Below are positions 9,369 through 17,397 of a stretch of DNA of 64,000 nt, one piece after another. Within the stretch, counting starts at the first letter, position 1. Every line of letters starts with the position of its first letter. The notes below the pieces were generated by a model. The model was given only the letters and a program-made list of their open reading frames with translations, had not been told where the DNA came from and did no database searches. This stretch comes from Streptantibioticus silvisoli (GTDB lineage Bacteria > Actinomycetota > Actinomycetes > Streptomycetales > Streptomycetaceae), in assembly GCF_027947535.2 (NCBI RefSeq), contig NZ_JAAGKO020000048.1:1-64000 (forward strand), written 5' to 3'. Position numbers and translations under genes: made by a program.

Positions 9369-10727
9369 TCAACCGCGCGCGGTGCGGGCGCTCCAGGCGG
9401 CGCGGGCCACCTGGGCGAGGGTGCCGGGGCGGGTGAGCAGGCGGGGGTGCCGTTCCATGGTGACGACCTGGAGGAACCGGCGGCCGACCTCCGGGTCGGT
9501 GGTGGCCAGCCGGTTGACCAGGTCGCCGTACCAGGCGGCGGCCCGGTAGCCGCGGGGGTAGGGGCCGTCGACGTGCGGCTGGGCGAGGTCGCCGAGGGTG
9601 GACAGCCCCCAGGCGGCGTCGACCACCACACGGATGCGCTCGAAGTAGCCGCGGGCCGGGCGGTCCAGGGGCGCGCCGGAGCGCAGGTGGGCGGCGAGGC
9701 AGGAGGCGTGCAGCGCGGCGGACGTCATGCCCTGGCCGTAGACCGGGTTGAAGGCGGCGACCGCGTCCCCGGCGGCGACCAGCCCGGCCGGGAAGCGGCC
9801 GGCGCCGAGGAAGTCGCGGCGCCGGCTGTCGGGGATGCGGTGCAGCCGCAGCGGGCCGAGCAGTTCGCGGTCGGCCACCTGCCGTACCGGGGCGGCGTCC
9901 ACCGCGCGGCAGCGGGCGCGGAAGTCCGCCACGTCGGCGCCGGGGCGCCGGTGCGCGTAGCCGGCCAGCACCATCATCCAGCGGTCGCCCTCCACCCGGC
10001 CCAGCGCGGCGGTGTCCGGCTGCGGCAGGCCGGCCGGCGCGGGCCGGGCCATCGCGGTCAGCGCGGTGACACCGGGCAGTTCGTCGCCGCCCGCGAAGAC
10101 CCCGGTGGCGTAGCCGAGGTCGATGCGCATGCGGTGCAGGGCCGGGGCGGGCCAGCCGCCCTGTTCCAGCCAGACGCCGAGCCGGGTGGAGCGGCCGGTG
10201 GCGTCCACCACGAGGTCGGCGCCGAGGCAGTCGCGGGCGCTCGCGCCGTCCGGGCGGTAGTGGGCGCCGGTGACGCCGCGCTGCCGGCCGGTGCCGACCG
10301 GGCCGAAGCGCAGGCCGTCGGCCCGGCCGCGCACCACGGTGACGTGCCCGATGGCCAGCACCCGCCGCCGCAGCACCGATTCGAGGTAGGGGCGGGTGGC
10401 GCCGAGCAGTTCGGAGCCGGCCACCGCGACCTTGCGGCGGCCGTCGAGGTACTGCACGGGTGGGGCGAGCGAGGCGCCGCCGGCCAGCAGTTCGGCGGTC
10501 AGGCCGGGAAACCAGCGTTCCAGCTGGGCGCGGCCCTGCGAGAGCAGCACGTGCAGATGGACGCCCTGCGGGACGCCGGGGCGTGCCGGGACCGGGCCGC
10601 CGGCCGGGCCGGGGGCGGTGTCGAGGGGGTCCGGCTCGATGATCACCACGCTGCGCGCGTGGTCGCTCAGCACCCGCGCCGCCAGCAGTCCGGCGACGCT
10701 TCCCCCCAGCACGACGGCTCTGCGCAC
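9369..10727 (-). CDS. FAD-dependent oxidoreductase / monooxygenase
   Basis: A 452-residue flavoprotein. The N terminus RRAVVLGGSVAGLLAARVL is a dinucleotide-binding fold, with the acidic end IIEPDPLD for the ribose. The second FAD motif is GLVAAGDAVAAFNPVYGQG near residue 315, as in group A flavin monooxygenases and geranylgeranyl-reductase-like enzymes. It starts 69 bases from, and divergent to, a squalene/phytoene-synthase-like gene, suggesting that the two act on one isoprenoid product. The substrate is unknown. It is not a typical CrtI desaturase by length or motif. Start ATG at 10727. Confidence 0.8.
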   Translation of the reverse strand: MRRAVVLGGSVAGLLAARVLSDHARSVVIIEPDPLDTAPGPAGGPVPARPGVPQGVHLHVLLSQGRAQLERWFPGLTAELLAGGASLAPPVQYLDGRRKVAVAGSELLGATRPYLESVLRRRVLAIGHVTVVRGRADGLRFGPVGTGRQRGVTGAHYRPDGASARDCLGADLVVDATGRSTRLGVWLEQGGWPAPALHRMRIDLGYATGVFAGGDELPGVTALTAMARPAPAGLPQPDTAALGRVEGDRWMMVLAGYAHRRPGADVADFRARCRAVDAAPVRQVADRELLGPLRLHRIPDSRRRDFLGAGRFPAGLVAAGDAVAAFNPVYGQGMTSAALHASCLAAHLRSGAPLDRPARGYFERIRVVVDAAWGLSTLGDLAQPHVDGPYPRGYRAAAWYGDLVNRLATTDPEVGRRFLQVVTMERHPRLLTRPGTLAQVARAAWSARTARG

Positions 10728-10796
10728 CCCGACAGCCTACGGTGGGATCCTCAACTACCGTCGGCGGGGCGGGAGTACGGCGAGGCGGAGGCAGCG

Positions 10797-11711
10797 TTGG
10801 GCGGCTGGCACAAGGCACTGGACGCGGCGGGCATCAGCGATGTGACGCTGCGCGGCGACTACACGGCGCAACGGGAGCTGGTGACACGGTTCCGCCGCGA
10901 GCTCTACCTGGCCGCCCGGCTGCTGCTGCCGCCGGCGCTGCTGCCGGACGTGGTGGTGGCGATCGGGTACATGCACCACACGGACGGTCTGCTCGACCGC
11001 GGCCCGAAGGACGACCGGGCGCGGCGCTACCGGCAGTGGGAGGCCGCGGTGCGCGCCGGGCTGTCGGACGGCTCCAGCGATGATCCGCTGATACGGGCGC
11101 TGTCGCACTCCGTGACCCGGCGCCCGGCGCTGCGCGAGCGGGTGGAGACCCACCTGGCGACCGCCACGACCGACCTGGAGTTCACCGGCTTCGACACCGA
11201 GGCGGATTACCAGGGTTACCTCGCCGCCTACTCACTGCCGTCGTTCATGCTGGTGGCCGGGTTGCTGGAACCGGACGGCGGGTCGCGGGAGTTCGAGCTG
11301 GGCTGCCGGACGTACATAGACGGCGCGCAGCGGCTGGACTTCGTCAACGACCTGGCCGAGGACCTGGCGGACGGCCGGCTGATGCTGTCGGCGCAGGCCC
11401 TGCGGCGGTTCGGGGTGGACCGCGACGAGCTGGAGGCCGGGGAGGTCTCGGCGGGGGTGCGGCGGCTGCTGTCGGAGCAGTTGGCGCTGGCCCGCGAGCA
11501 GCTGGCCCGGGCGCGGGTGCTGGTGGAGCTGGCCGCGCCGGACGGCCGCCACCTGGTGCGGGCGCTGATAGGGCTGGACCTGCTGACGCTGCGGGCGGCG
11601 GCCCTGCGCGGCGGCGCGCTGCTGCGGGGCCCGGCCCACCCGCCGCGCCCGGAGGCGGTGGCGCTGCTGACGCGCGAGTGGGTCAGGGCCCGGCACTCGT
11701 TCCGCCGGTGA
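10797..11711 (+). CDS. Squalene/phytoene synthase family protein
   Basis: Predicted 304 residues from a TTG start that sits five bases after GGAGG (10787-10791). Both metal-binding motifs of head-to-head prenyl synthases are visible: DGLLD (Asp63-Asp67, after GYMHH) and NDLAEDLADGR (Asp185-Asp189), with the YxxxPSFMLVAGLL segment between them. Such enzymes join two prenyl diphosphates using magnesium. There is no complete hopanoid or carotenoid cluster around it, only the divergent FAD enzyme, so the product is open. The frame is open far upstream, but that extension lies antisense to the FAD gene and is not real. Confidence 0.8.
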   Translation: MGGWHKALDAAGISDVTLRGDYTAQRELVTRFRRELYLAARLLLPPALLPDVVVAIGYMHHTDGLLDRGPKDDRARRYRQWEAAVRAGLSDGSSDDPLIRALSHSVTRRPALRERVETHLATATTDLEFTGFDTEADYQGYLAAYSLPSFMLVAGLLEPDGGSREFELGCRTYIDGAQRLDFVNDLAEDLADGRLMLSAQALRRFGVDRDELEAGEVSAGVRRLLSEQLALAREQLARARVLVELAAPDGRHLVRALIGLDLLTLRAAALRGGALLRGPAHPPRPEAVALLTREWVRARHSFRR

Positions 11712-11720
11712 GGTACCGGG

Positions 11721-12755
11721 TCACTCCCACGACCAGCGGATGCCGAAGCGGCAGGGGCCGGCGGTGAGGGCGACGGCGTGGGCGGAGCCGGCCGAGTCGA
11801 CGCGCAGCAGCCGTTCCTGCGGTCGCGACTCCAGGTCCGCGGTGCGGTAGGAGTGGCAGGAGGCGGGCAGTCTGGCCGGGTCGAAGTTGACTTCCAGCAC
11901 GTACTCGCGCACCGGTACGTGCAGCGTGGACTCGATGTGCGTGGTGCACGGCTGCGGGGCGACGTGGTCCAGGGTGTACTCCACCAGGATCGTGTCCCCG
12001 CGCGACAGCGGCTGCTCGAACAGCACTTCCGCGACGACCAGGCCGCTGTCCGGCACCTCCACGACCCGGCCGGTGCGGCAGGTGCCGGCGGCGCGCACCA
12101 CCGGCGGCGGGCCGGGCCGGCCGAGGCGGTAGACGGTGATCCAGCGGTCCGGTCCGTCGCAGTCGGCACGCAGCAACTGGCGGCTCCACTTGGAGCGTTC
12201 CCGCCCGGTGTGGTCGAGGTCGAGGCGGGTGTGGCAGCTGAGCCGGGTCAGGCTGGCGTCCCAGCGGGTGTCCACCCGGTCCAGGGCGTCGGCGACGTCG
12301 TTCCAGCTGGGCCAGACCTCGGCGAGGCCGGGGCGGGTGGAGGGGGCGGGCAGCCAGCGGCCGCGCGGGCGCGGGGGGCCCAGCAGGGCGGCGAGCGCGC
12401 CCTGCGGCAGCCGCAGGACGTCCTCGAGGGCGGTGAGTGCGGCCAGCGAGCTGGGCCGCTCGGGTCTGTTCCGGCCGGACTGCCAGGAGCTGAGCGTCGC
12501 TGAGGAAACGGTACTTCCACGGCGTCGCAAGCGGTCCTGTATGCGGTCCAGGCTCAGGCCGCGGGCGCTGATCGCGGCCCGCAGCGCGTCGGGGAAGGGT
12601 CCGGTGCGCAGGAGTCTGGCCAGGTGCGCGGGGACCGGGGAGCCGGCGGGGCCCGGCACGGCCGGCAGTGCGGCGCCGGGGGCCGAGGCGGCGGTGTGCG
12701 CGTCCGGCGCGGTGGACGTCTGGTGTTCGGCGGTGGGGACCGGTCTGGACTTCAT
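11721..12755 (-). CDS. XRE-family helix-turn-helix regulator
   Basis: About 344 residues. A Pro/Ala-rich N terminus is followed by a helix-turn-helix near residues 60-120 (LRAAISARGLSLDRIQDRL, then SSATLSSWQSGRNRP). The rest is a beta-rich domain of about 200 residues with several cysteines and the patch VEYTLDHVAPQP. This larger domain is not recognised and may be a sensor. The ATG at 12755 has GGGCAGG upstream; alternative starts at 12824 and 12845 are possible. The gene converges on the prenyl-synthase gene with 10 bases between stops, and its promoter region is shared with the G1 peptidase gene. Confidence 0.7.
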   Translation of the reverse strand: MKSRPVPTAEHQTSTAPDAHTAASAPGAALPAVPGPAGSPVPAHLARLLRTGPFPDALRAAISARGLSLDRIQDRLRRRGSTVSSATLSSWQSGRNRPERPSSLAALTALEDVLRLPQGALAALLGPPRPRGRWLPAPSTRPGLAEVWPSWNDVADALDRVDTRWDASLTRLSCHTRLDLDHTGRERSKWSRQLLRADCDGPDRWITVYRLGRPGPPPVVRAAGTCRTGRVVEVPDSGLVVAEVLFEQPLSRGDTILVEYTLDHVAPQPCTTHIESTLHVPVREYVLEVNFDPARLPASCHSYRTADLESRPQERLLRVDSAGSAHAVALTAGPCRFGIRWSWE

Positions 12756-13249
12756 GAGGACGGCCTGCCCTTTCCCGGCCTCCGGTCGCGCCGGACGCCA
12801 GTTCCCTCTCACGAACCCGCTCATCTCTGCACCGGGCACCCACAATGCTGCCCGGGGAGCATGATCAGGCCATCGTTGGCCAGGTGTTTTACCGTTTTTG
12901 ACACGTTGTTGACGATTCCCGGCCGATCACCGGACCGGTTCGGTCCGGACCACCGGCCGTCGCGCGGAGCGCTGGATCACGCCCCCGGGTCGCCCTGGTG
13001 CGGAACGGCGACGCTGCCGTGAAGTGCCGCCGTGAACTGGGACGACGCGGCCGGCGTCCGCCGTGCCGCCACCGACGAGCCGTGGCGGGTCCGTGTCCTC
13101 ACGCTCACGTGCGGTCGCGCCAATTCGCTCAAGTCTGAAGGAGCTTGCATGCCTTGCCATGTTCATGCAACGTCACGCAGGATTTTCCACGCCGGTCACC
13201 GTATCGGCGCACCGCCCTGAACACCCCCCGATGTAAAGGGAGTTCCCCC
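12756..13249. promoter_or_regulatory. Divergent promoter region with TTGCATG...CATGCAA dyad
   Basis: Some 490 bases lie between the HTH gene and the secreted peptidase gene. It has an AT-rich stretch near 12870-12915 with a TTGACA hexamer (12898-12903), and an inverted repeat TTGCATG / CATGCAA (13145-13151 and 13164-13170) about 80 bases before the peptidase start. The dyad is a plausible operator for the peptidase gene. No gene is seen. Confidence 0.45.
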
Positions 13250-14032
13250 ATGACCCCCAAGGGTTCTGCTCGTCTCCTCGCTGCCGCCGCCGGTGTCGCC
13301 TCGCTGGCGCTGGCGATCCCGGCGAACGCTGCCCCGGTCACGGTGAACCAGGTCAACCACTCCATCACGGGCAACGAGGGCCACAGAGTCCTCGGTATGT
13401 CGCATGGTACCAAGAACGCCGACGAGTCCACCAACTGGTCCGGCTACGGCGCCGACACCGGCACCTACACCTCGGTGTCGTCCTCGTGGACCCAGCCGAC
13501 CATCACCTGCACCTCGAAGACCAGCTACTCCTCGTACTGGGTGGGCCTGGACGGATTCAGCAACTCCGCCCTGGAGCAGACCGGCACCGAGGCCGACTGC
13601 ATCAGCGGCAAGGCCGTCTACGGCGCCTGGTGGGAGGTCCTGCCCGCCTCGGAGAGCGCGTACTCCGGCGTCACCGTCAAGGGCGGCGACAAGCTCAGCG
13701 CGTCGGTGACCTACAACGGCAGCAGCAACTTCACCATGACGCTGACCGACTCCACCCAGAACTGGACCAAGACCACCACCCACAAGGGCTCCTCCGGCTT
13801 CCAGAACACCTCGGCCGAGGTCATCGCGGAGGCCACCTCGGTCGGCGGCTCGGTCGCCAACCTGTCGAACTTCGGCACCGTGAACTTCACCGGCGCGAAG
13901 GCCAACGGCTCGGCCCTGACCAGCTCGGCCGACGAGATCACCATGGTCGGCAGCTCCACGGGCAACGTCATCGCCCAGCCGAGCGCCATCTCCGGCGGCA
14001 ACTTCTCGGTGACCTGGAAGGGCTACAACTGA
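13250..14032 (+). CDS. Secreted G1-family glutamic endopeptidase (eqolisin)
   Basis: A 260-residue precursor with a Sec signal (cleavage likely after ANA, residue 28), a short pro-region and a Ser/Thr/Asn-rich all-beta domain. It has the G1 peptidase hallmarks: TNWSGYGA, SSSWTQP, YWVGLDGFSN, then EQTGTEADC and NTSAEVIAEA. By comparison with scytalidoglutamic peptidase, Gln110 and Glu190 form the catalytic dyad; their spacing of 80 residues is close to the family value. Such enzymes degrade proteins outside the cell, usually at acidic pH. The ATG follows AAAGGGAG. A hairpin terminator follows the gene. Confidence 0.92.
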   Translation: MTPKGSARLLAAAAGVASLALAIPANAAPVTVNQVNHSITGNEGHRVLGMSHGTKNADESTNWSGYGADTGTYTSVSSSWTQPTITCTSKTSYSSYWVGLDGFSNSALEQTGTEADCISGKAVYGAWWEVLPASESAYSGVTVKGGDKLSASVTYNGSSNFTMTLTDSTQNWTKTTTHKGSSGFQNTSAEVIAEATSVGGSVANLSNFGTVNFTGAKANGSALTSSADEITMVGSSTGNVIAQPSAISGGNFSVTWKGYN

Positions 14033-14115
14033 CCGGTCCCGCACCGGTGGCAGGCGGCCGTGACCGCCATGCCCGGGTAGCCGTCGCCCTCACCTGACGG
14101 CCGCTCACCGTCGAC

Positions 14116-14137
14116 CCGCCCGGCAACCGCCGGGCGG
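14116..14137 (+). terminator. Hairpin terminator after the G1 peptidase gene
   Basis: A 9-bp perfect stem (CCGCCCGGC and complement) with loop AACC, 84 bases past the stop codon. The rest of 14033-14395 carries GTAACG direct repeats (near 14186-14200) and an AT-rich stretch that probably holds the conservon promoter. Confidence 0.65.
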
Positions 14138-14395
14138 GGCGACGGCGTTGCCGGACACCGGCGCCGGGCGCCGACTCGTTCCGGTAACGCTCCGTAACGA
14201 AAAAACGATCCGGCGTCAGCCCATTGCCAAGTGCGGAATGATTATGCGTCAGGGGTAACTGGAAGGCGGCTATGCTACTTGCGGCTCAGCGTGTTGTCGC
14301 AATTACCTCAAGTAGGACATGTATGCCGACCTGCCGCTGAAGCCGGAATCCCCTGAGTCGATTTCCCCCAGTCTGCCGACGGTTTGAGGATGCTG

Positions 14396-15976
14396 ATGGT
14401 TCGTGCTGGATCGTCGTCCGGAGTCTCACGGCCTGCCTCGGGCTTGCTGTGGACACTGCCCGCAGTGGCGACCGCCGTATGCACGGCCGTTGTCTGCGCG
14501 GTGGTGTCCGGCGCCACGCGTGCGCCGATCGCCTGGAGTGGTCTCGTAGCGACGGTCGCCGTCGCCCTGGTCAGTGCCGCGGCCGTGCGCCGCGGCCGTT
14601 CGCTCACCGAACTGCGCGTGCTCTACGCGGAACAGGACGTCGCGCTCAAGCGGCGTCTGAGCCAGCAGGAGGCGGAGACCGTGCGTCTCGCCGAGGTCCT
14701 GCTGCCCGACGCGGTCGCCCGACTGCAAAAGGGTGAGTTCCCCGAGGACGTGCTGACCTCGATGGCCACCAGCGAGGCCGGCCGCAACCCCGATTTCCAG
14801 GCCGCGCACCGCAAGGTGCTGCGTTCGGTGCTGGAGGCGGTGTCGGCGGAGGAGGACCTGCGCGACGCCGCACAGCGCGCGTTCGTCAACATCGCCCGCC
14901 GCGTCCAGGCCATCATCCACCAGCAGGCGCAGGACCTGCGGGAGATGGAGGACCGGCACGGCCACACCCCCGAGGTCTTCGGCGACCTGCTGCGCCTGGA
15001 CCACGGCACCGCGCTGGTCGGCCGTCTCGCCGACAGCATCGCGGTCCTCGGTGGCGCCCGCCCGGGCAGGCAGTGGAGCCGGGCCGTCCCGCTGTTCAGC
15101 GTGCTGCGCGGCGCCATGTCGCGCATCCTGGACTACCAACGCGTCGAACTGCACTCGGTCTCCGAGATCGCGGTCATCGGCCCCACCGTCGAGCCGCTCA
15201 TCCACGCGCTGGCCGAGCTCCTCGACAACGCCACCCGCTACTCCCCCCCGCAGACCCGGGTCCACCTGACCGCGGTCGAGGTGCAGTCCGGCATCGCCGT
15301 CGAGATCGAGGACGGCGGCGTCAGCCTCAGCGAGGAGGCGCGGATGCGCGCCGAACGGATGCTGGAGCAGGCCCAGGCCGGCATCGACCTCAACGACCTC
15401 GGCGAGACCCCGCGCCTCGGCCTGGCCGTCGTCGGCCGGCTGTCGCAGGCCTACGGATTCCAGGTCTCCCTCCGCCCCTCGGCCTACGGTGGTGTACGTG
15501 CGGTGCTGATCGTTCCGCAGGAACACTTGACCACGGCCACCGCGACCGGCCGTGCCCACGGCATCGGCGCGGTGGGCGGCACCCGTGCGGAGAAGGCGCC
15601 GCCGCGCACCACGCTGCCCCGTACGACCAACGCCCCGGGTACCGGTCCGCGCCAGTCGCCGCCGATGTCCGCCCCCTCGTCGTCGGCCTCCGTGATGGAC
15701 GACGACCAGCCGGTGGTGACCGAACGCACCGCCAACGGACTGCCCCAGCGCCGCCGCCGCGCACCGGGTGCACCGACCAGGCCCGCGGACCCCCGCGACC
15801 CCCGGGCCGCAGCCGCCCCGGCCGCCGCCGGGAGCGCTCCCGCGGCGACCGGCGAGACCGTGGAGCCCGGCATCTGGCTTGCCGCTTTCACCAGCGGCGT
15901 GTCCGGTGAGCCGGCGGCCACTTCATCGGCCCGTGAGAAAAGTGACGAGTCCTTGGATAAGGGTGAAACGCCGTGA
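14396..15976 (+). CDS. cvnA: Conservon sensor CvnA, histidine-kinase-like ATPase
   Basis: About 526 residues. Two membrane helices near the N terminus (LWTLPAVATAVCTAVVCAVV and LVATVAVALVSAAAV) are followed by a helical region and a GHKL ATPase domain with an N box (ELLDNATRYSPP) and a G1-type EDGGVSLSEEA, then a Pro/Ala-rich tail. CvnA proteins act at the membrane with CvnB, C and D in a complex compared to eukaryotic G-protein-coupled receptors. The extracellular loop is very short, unlike the second CvnA in this window. GAGG at 14386 favours the ATG at 14396 over the ATG at 14390. Its stop overlaps the cvnB start. Confidence 0.88.
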   Translation: MVRAGSSSGVSRPASGLLWTLPAVATAVCTAVVCAVVSGATRAPIAWSGLVATVAVALVSAAAVRRGRSLTELRVLYAEQDVALKRRLSQQEAETVRLAEVLLPDAVARLQKGEFPEDVLTSMATSEAGRNPDFQAAHRKVLRSVLEAVSAEEDLRDAAQRAFVNIARRVQAIIHQQAQDLREMEDRHGHTPEVFGDLLRLDHGTALVGRLADSIAVLGGARPGRQWSRAVPLFSVLRGAMSRILDYQRVELHSVSEIAVIGPTVEPLIHALAELLDNATRYSPPQTRVHLTAVEVQSGIAVEIEDGGVSLSEEARMRAERMLEQAQAGIDLNDLGETPRLGLAVVGRLSQAYGFQVSLRPSAYGGVRAVLIVPQEHLTTATATGRAHGIGAVGGTRAEKAPPRTTLPRTTNAPGTGPRQSPPMSAPSSSASVMDDDQPVVTERTANGLPQRRRRAPGAPTRPADPRDPRAAAAPAAAGSAPAATGETVEPGIWLAAFTSGVSGEPAATSSAREKSDESLDKGETP

Positions 15977-16380
15977 TGCAGTTGCGAGCCAACATGGACT
16001 GGATGCTGAAGGACCTGGCGGACAGTGTTCCGCAGACCCGTCAGGTGGTAGTGCTCTCGTCGGACGGCCTGCGGATGGCTCAGTACGGCGCGGACACCGA
16101 CGCCGCTGACCGGCTGTCGGCGGCCTGCGCCGGCCTGCAGAGCCTGGCGGCCGCGGTGGCCGCCGAGTTCCCGCACAGCAACGGCACGATGCGGCTCGTC
16201 GTGATCGAACTCAACGGCGGCTTCTTCTACCTGATGGCGGCCGGTGCCGGCGCCTACCTCGCGGTGCTGGCCGACGAAGGCGTGGACGCCGGTCTGATGG
16301 GCCAGCGGATGCGCGACCTGGTGGCTCGGATAGGCGGCCACCTGAGCAGCCCGCCGCGCCACGACGGGCAGGCCACATGA
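15973..16380 (+). CDS. cvnB: Conservon protein CvnB, roadblock/LC7 domain
   Basis: A 135-residue roadblock/LC7 protein (WMLKDLADSVPQTRQVVVLS, then SSDGLRMAQYG and FFYLMAAGAGAYLAVLA). In conservons this subunit pairs with the CvnD GTPase in the way MglB pairs with MglA and may act as its activating partner. The GTG start overlaps the cvnA stop, and its stop overlaps the cvnC ATG, so the operon is translationally coupled throughout. Confidence 0.92.
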   Translation: MMQLRANMDWMLKDLADSVPQTRQVVVLSSDGLRMAQYGADTDAADRLSAACAGLQSLAAAVAAEFPHSNGTMRLVVIELNGGFFYLMAAGAGAYLAVLADEGVDAGLMGQRMRDLVARIGGHLSSPPRHDGQAT

Positions 16381-16736
16381 GCGGATCGGACAAGGTCTGG
16401 GACGACGCCGACCCCGAGCGGCTGTACGTCATCACCGGCGGCCGCAGCGGCGATTCGCAGGGAGGCAGTATCGGCCTCGTCACACTGATCGTCTCCCAGT
16501 CGGTCCCCACGGCGGGCATGCAGCCCGAGCACGCCACCATCGTGCGGATGTGCCAGGCCCCGCTGTCGGTGGCCGAGATATCCGCTTATCTGCACCTTCC
16601 GGTCAGCGTGGTCACCGTCCTGGTGACCGACCTGCTGGCCGAATCGCGAGTGGAGGCGCGCGCGCTGGTCGCCCGCGCCCAGCTCCCCGAACCTTCGCTC
16701 ATAGAGGCGGTGATGCATGGACTTCAAAAGCTCTGA
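16377..16736 (+). CDS. cvnC: Conservon protein CvnC, DUF742
   Basis: A 119-residue DUF742 protein with the usual order: an N-terminal ERLYVITGGRS stretch, the segment GLVTLIVSQ, and a winged-helix-like C-terminal part (LSVAEISAYLHLPVSVVTVL and VTDLLAESRV). DUF742 proteins are core members of conservons; their biochemical role is not settled. The ATG overlaps the cvnB stop (ATGA), and the gene overlaps cvnD by 20 bases. Confidence 0.92.
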   Translation: MSGSDKVWDDADPERLYVITGGRSGDSQGGSIGLVTLIVSQSVPTAGMQPEHATIVRMCQAPLSVAEISAYLHLPVSVVTVLVTDLLAESRVEARALVARAQLPEPSLIEAVMHGLQKL

Positions 16737-17397
16737 CAGTCTCAGCCCCGGGACCGCCGGCCCCGGCACTGTCGCCATGGGCGGACCCGCCACGAGAACC
16801 GTCGTCGGCCCGCGTACCGAGGACGCGCTGCCCGCGTCCGCCACCGCGGCGGTGAAGATCGTCATCGTCGGCGGCTTCGGGGTGGGCAAGACCACCCTGG
16901 TCGGCTCGGTCAGCGAGATCCGCCCGCTGACCACCGAGGAGACGATGACCCAGGCCGGCGTCGGGGTCGACGACGTCGTCGGGGTGGAACGCAAGACCTC
17001 GACCACGGTGGCCATGGACTTCGGCCGCATCAGCATCAATGACGAGCTGGTGCTGTACCTGTTCGGCACCCCGGGCCAGCAGCGCTTCTGGTTCCTGTGG
17101 AACGGCCTGTTCCAGGGCGCGCTGGGCGCCGTGGTACTGGTCGACACCCGTCGGCTGGAAGTCAGCTTCGACGTCATCGGGCGACTGGAGGAGCGCGGCG
17201 TGCCCTTCGTGGTCGCCATCAACTCCTTCATGGGGGCGCCCGACTACCCCACCGAGGAACTGCGGACCGCCCTCGACCTGCCGGACTACGTCCCGATCGT
17301 CGCCTGCGACGCCCGCAAGCGGTCCTCCAGCCGTGACGTGCTGCTGTCCCTGATGCGTTACCTGCACTCGCTCGCCGTAACCCCGGAGCCATCGTGA
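16717..17397 (+). CDS. cvnD: Conservon GTPase CvnD
   Basis: A 226-residue small GTP-binding protein. It has a P-loop GGFGVGKTT at residues 52-60, a switch region LFGTPGQQRF in place of the DxxGQ motif and a later VVAINSF strand in place of the usual NKxD signature. The last feature is common in CvnD/MglA-like GTPases. The first 45 residues are Gly/Ser/Thr-rich and probably disordered. It is expected to cycle between GTP and GDP under CvnA and CvnB control at the membrane. Confidence 0.92.
   Translation: MDFKSSDSLSPGTAGPGTVAMGGPATRTVVGPRTEDALPASATAAVKIVIVGGFGVGKTTLVGSVSEIRPLTTEETMTQAGVGVDDVVGVERKTSTTVAMDFGRISINDELVLYLFGTPGQQRFWFLWNGLFQGALGAVVLVDTRRLEVSFDVIGRLEERGVPFVVAINSFMGAPDYPTEELRTALDLPDYVPIVACDARKRSSSRDVLLSLMRYLHSLAVTPEPS

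Noticed and set aside
9198-10796. Upstream extension of the prenyl-synthase frame by more than 500 codons
   Set aside because: This part is antisense to the FAD oxidoreductase, is Gly/Ala/Val low-complexity as expected of shadow frames, and a TTG with a good GGAGG site exists at 10797.
9369-11711. Calling the FAD enzyme and prenyl synthase a carotenoid cluster
   Set aside because: The FAD enzyme lacks the length and C-terminal pattern of CrtI desaturases, and no GGPP synthase or lycopene cyclase is present.
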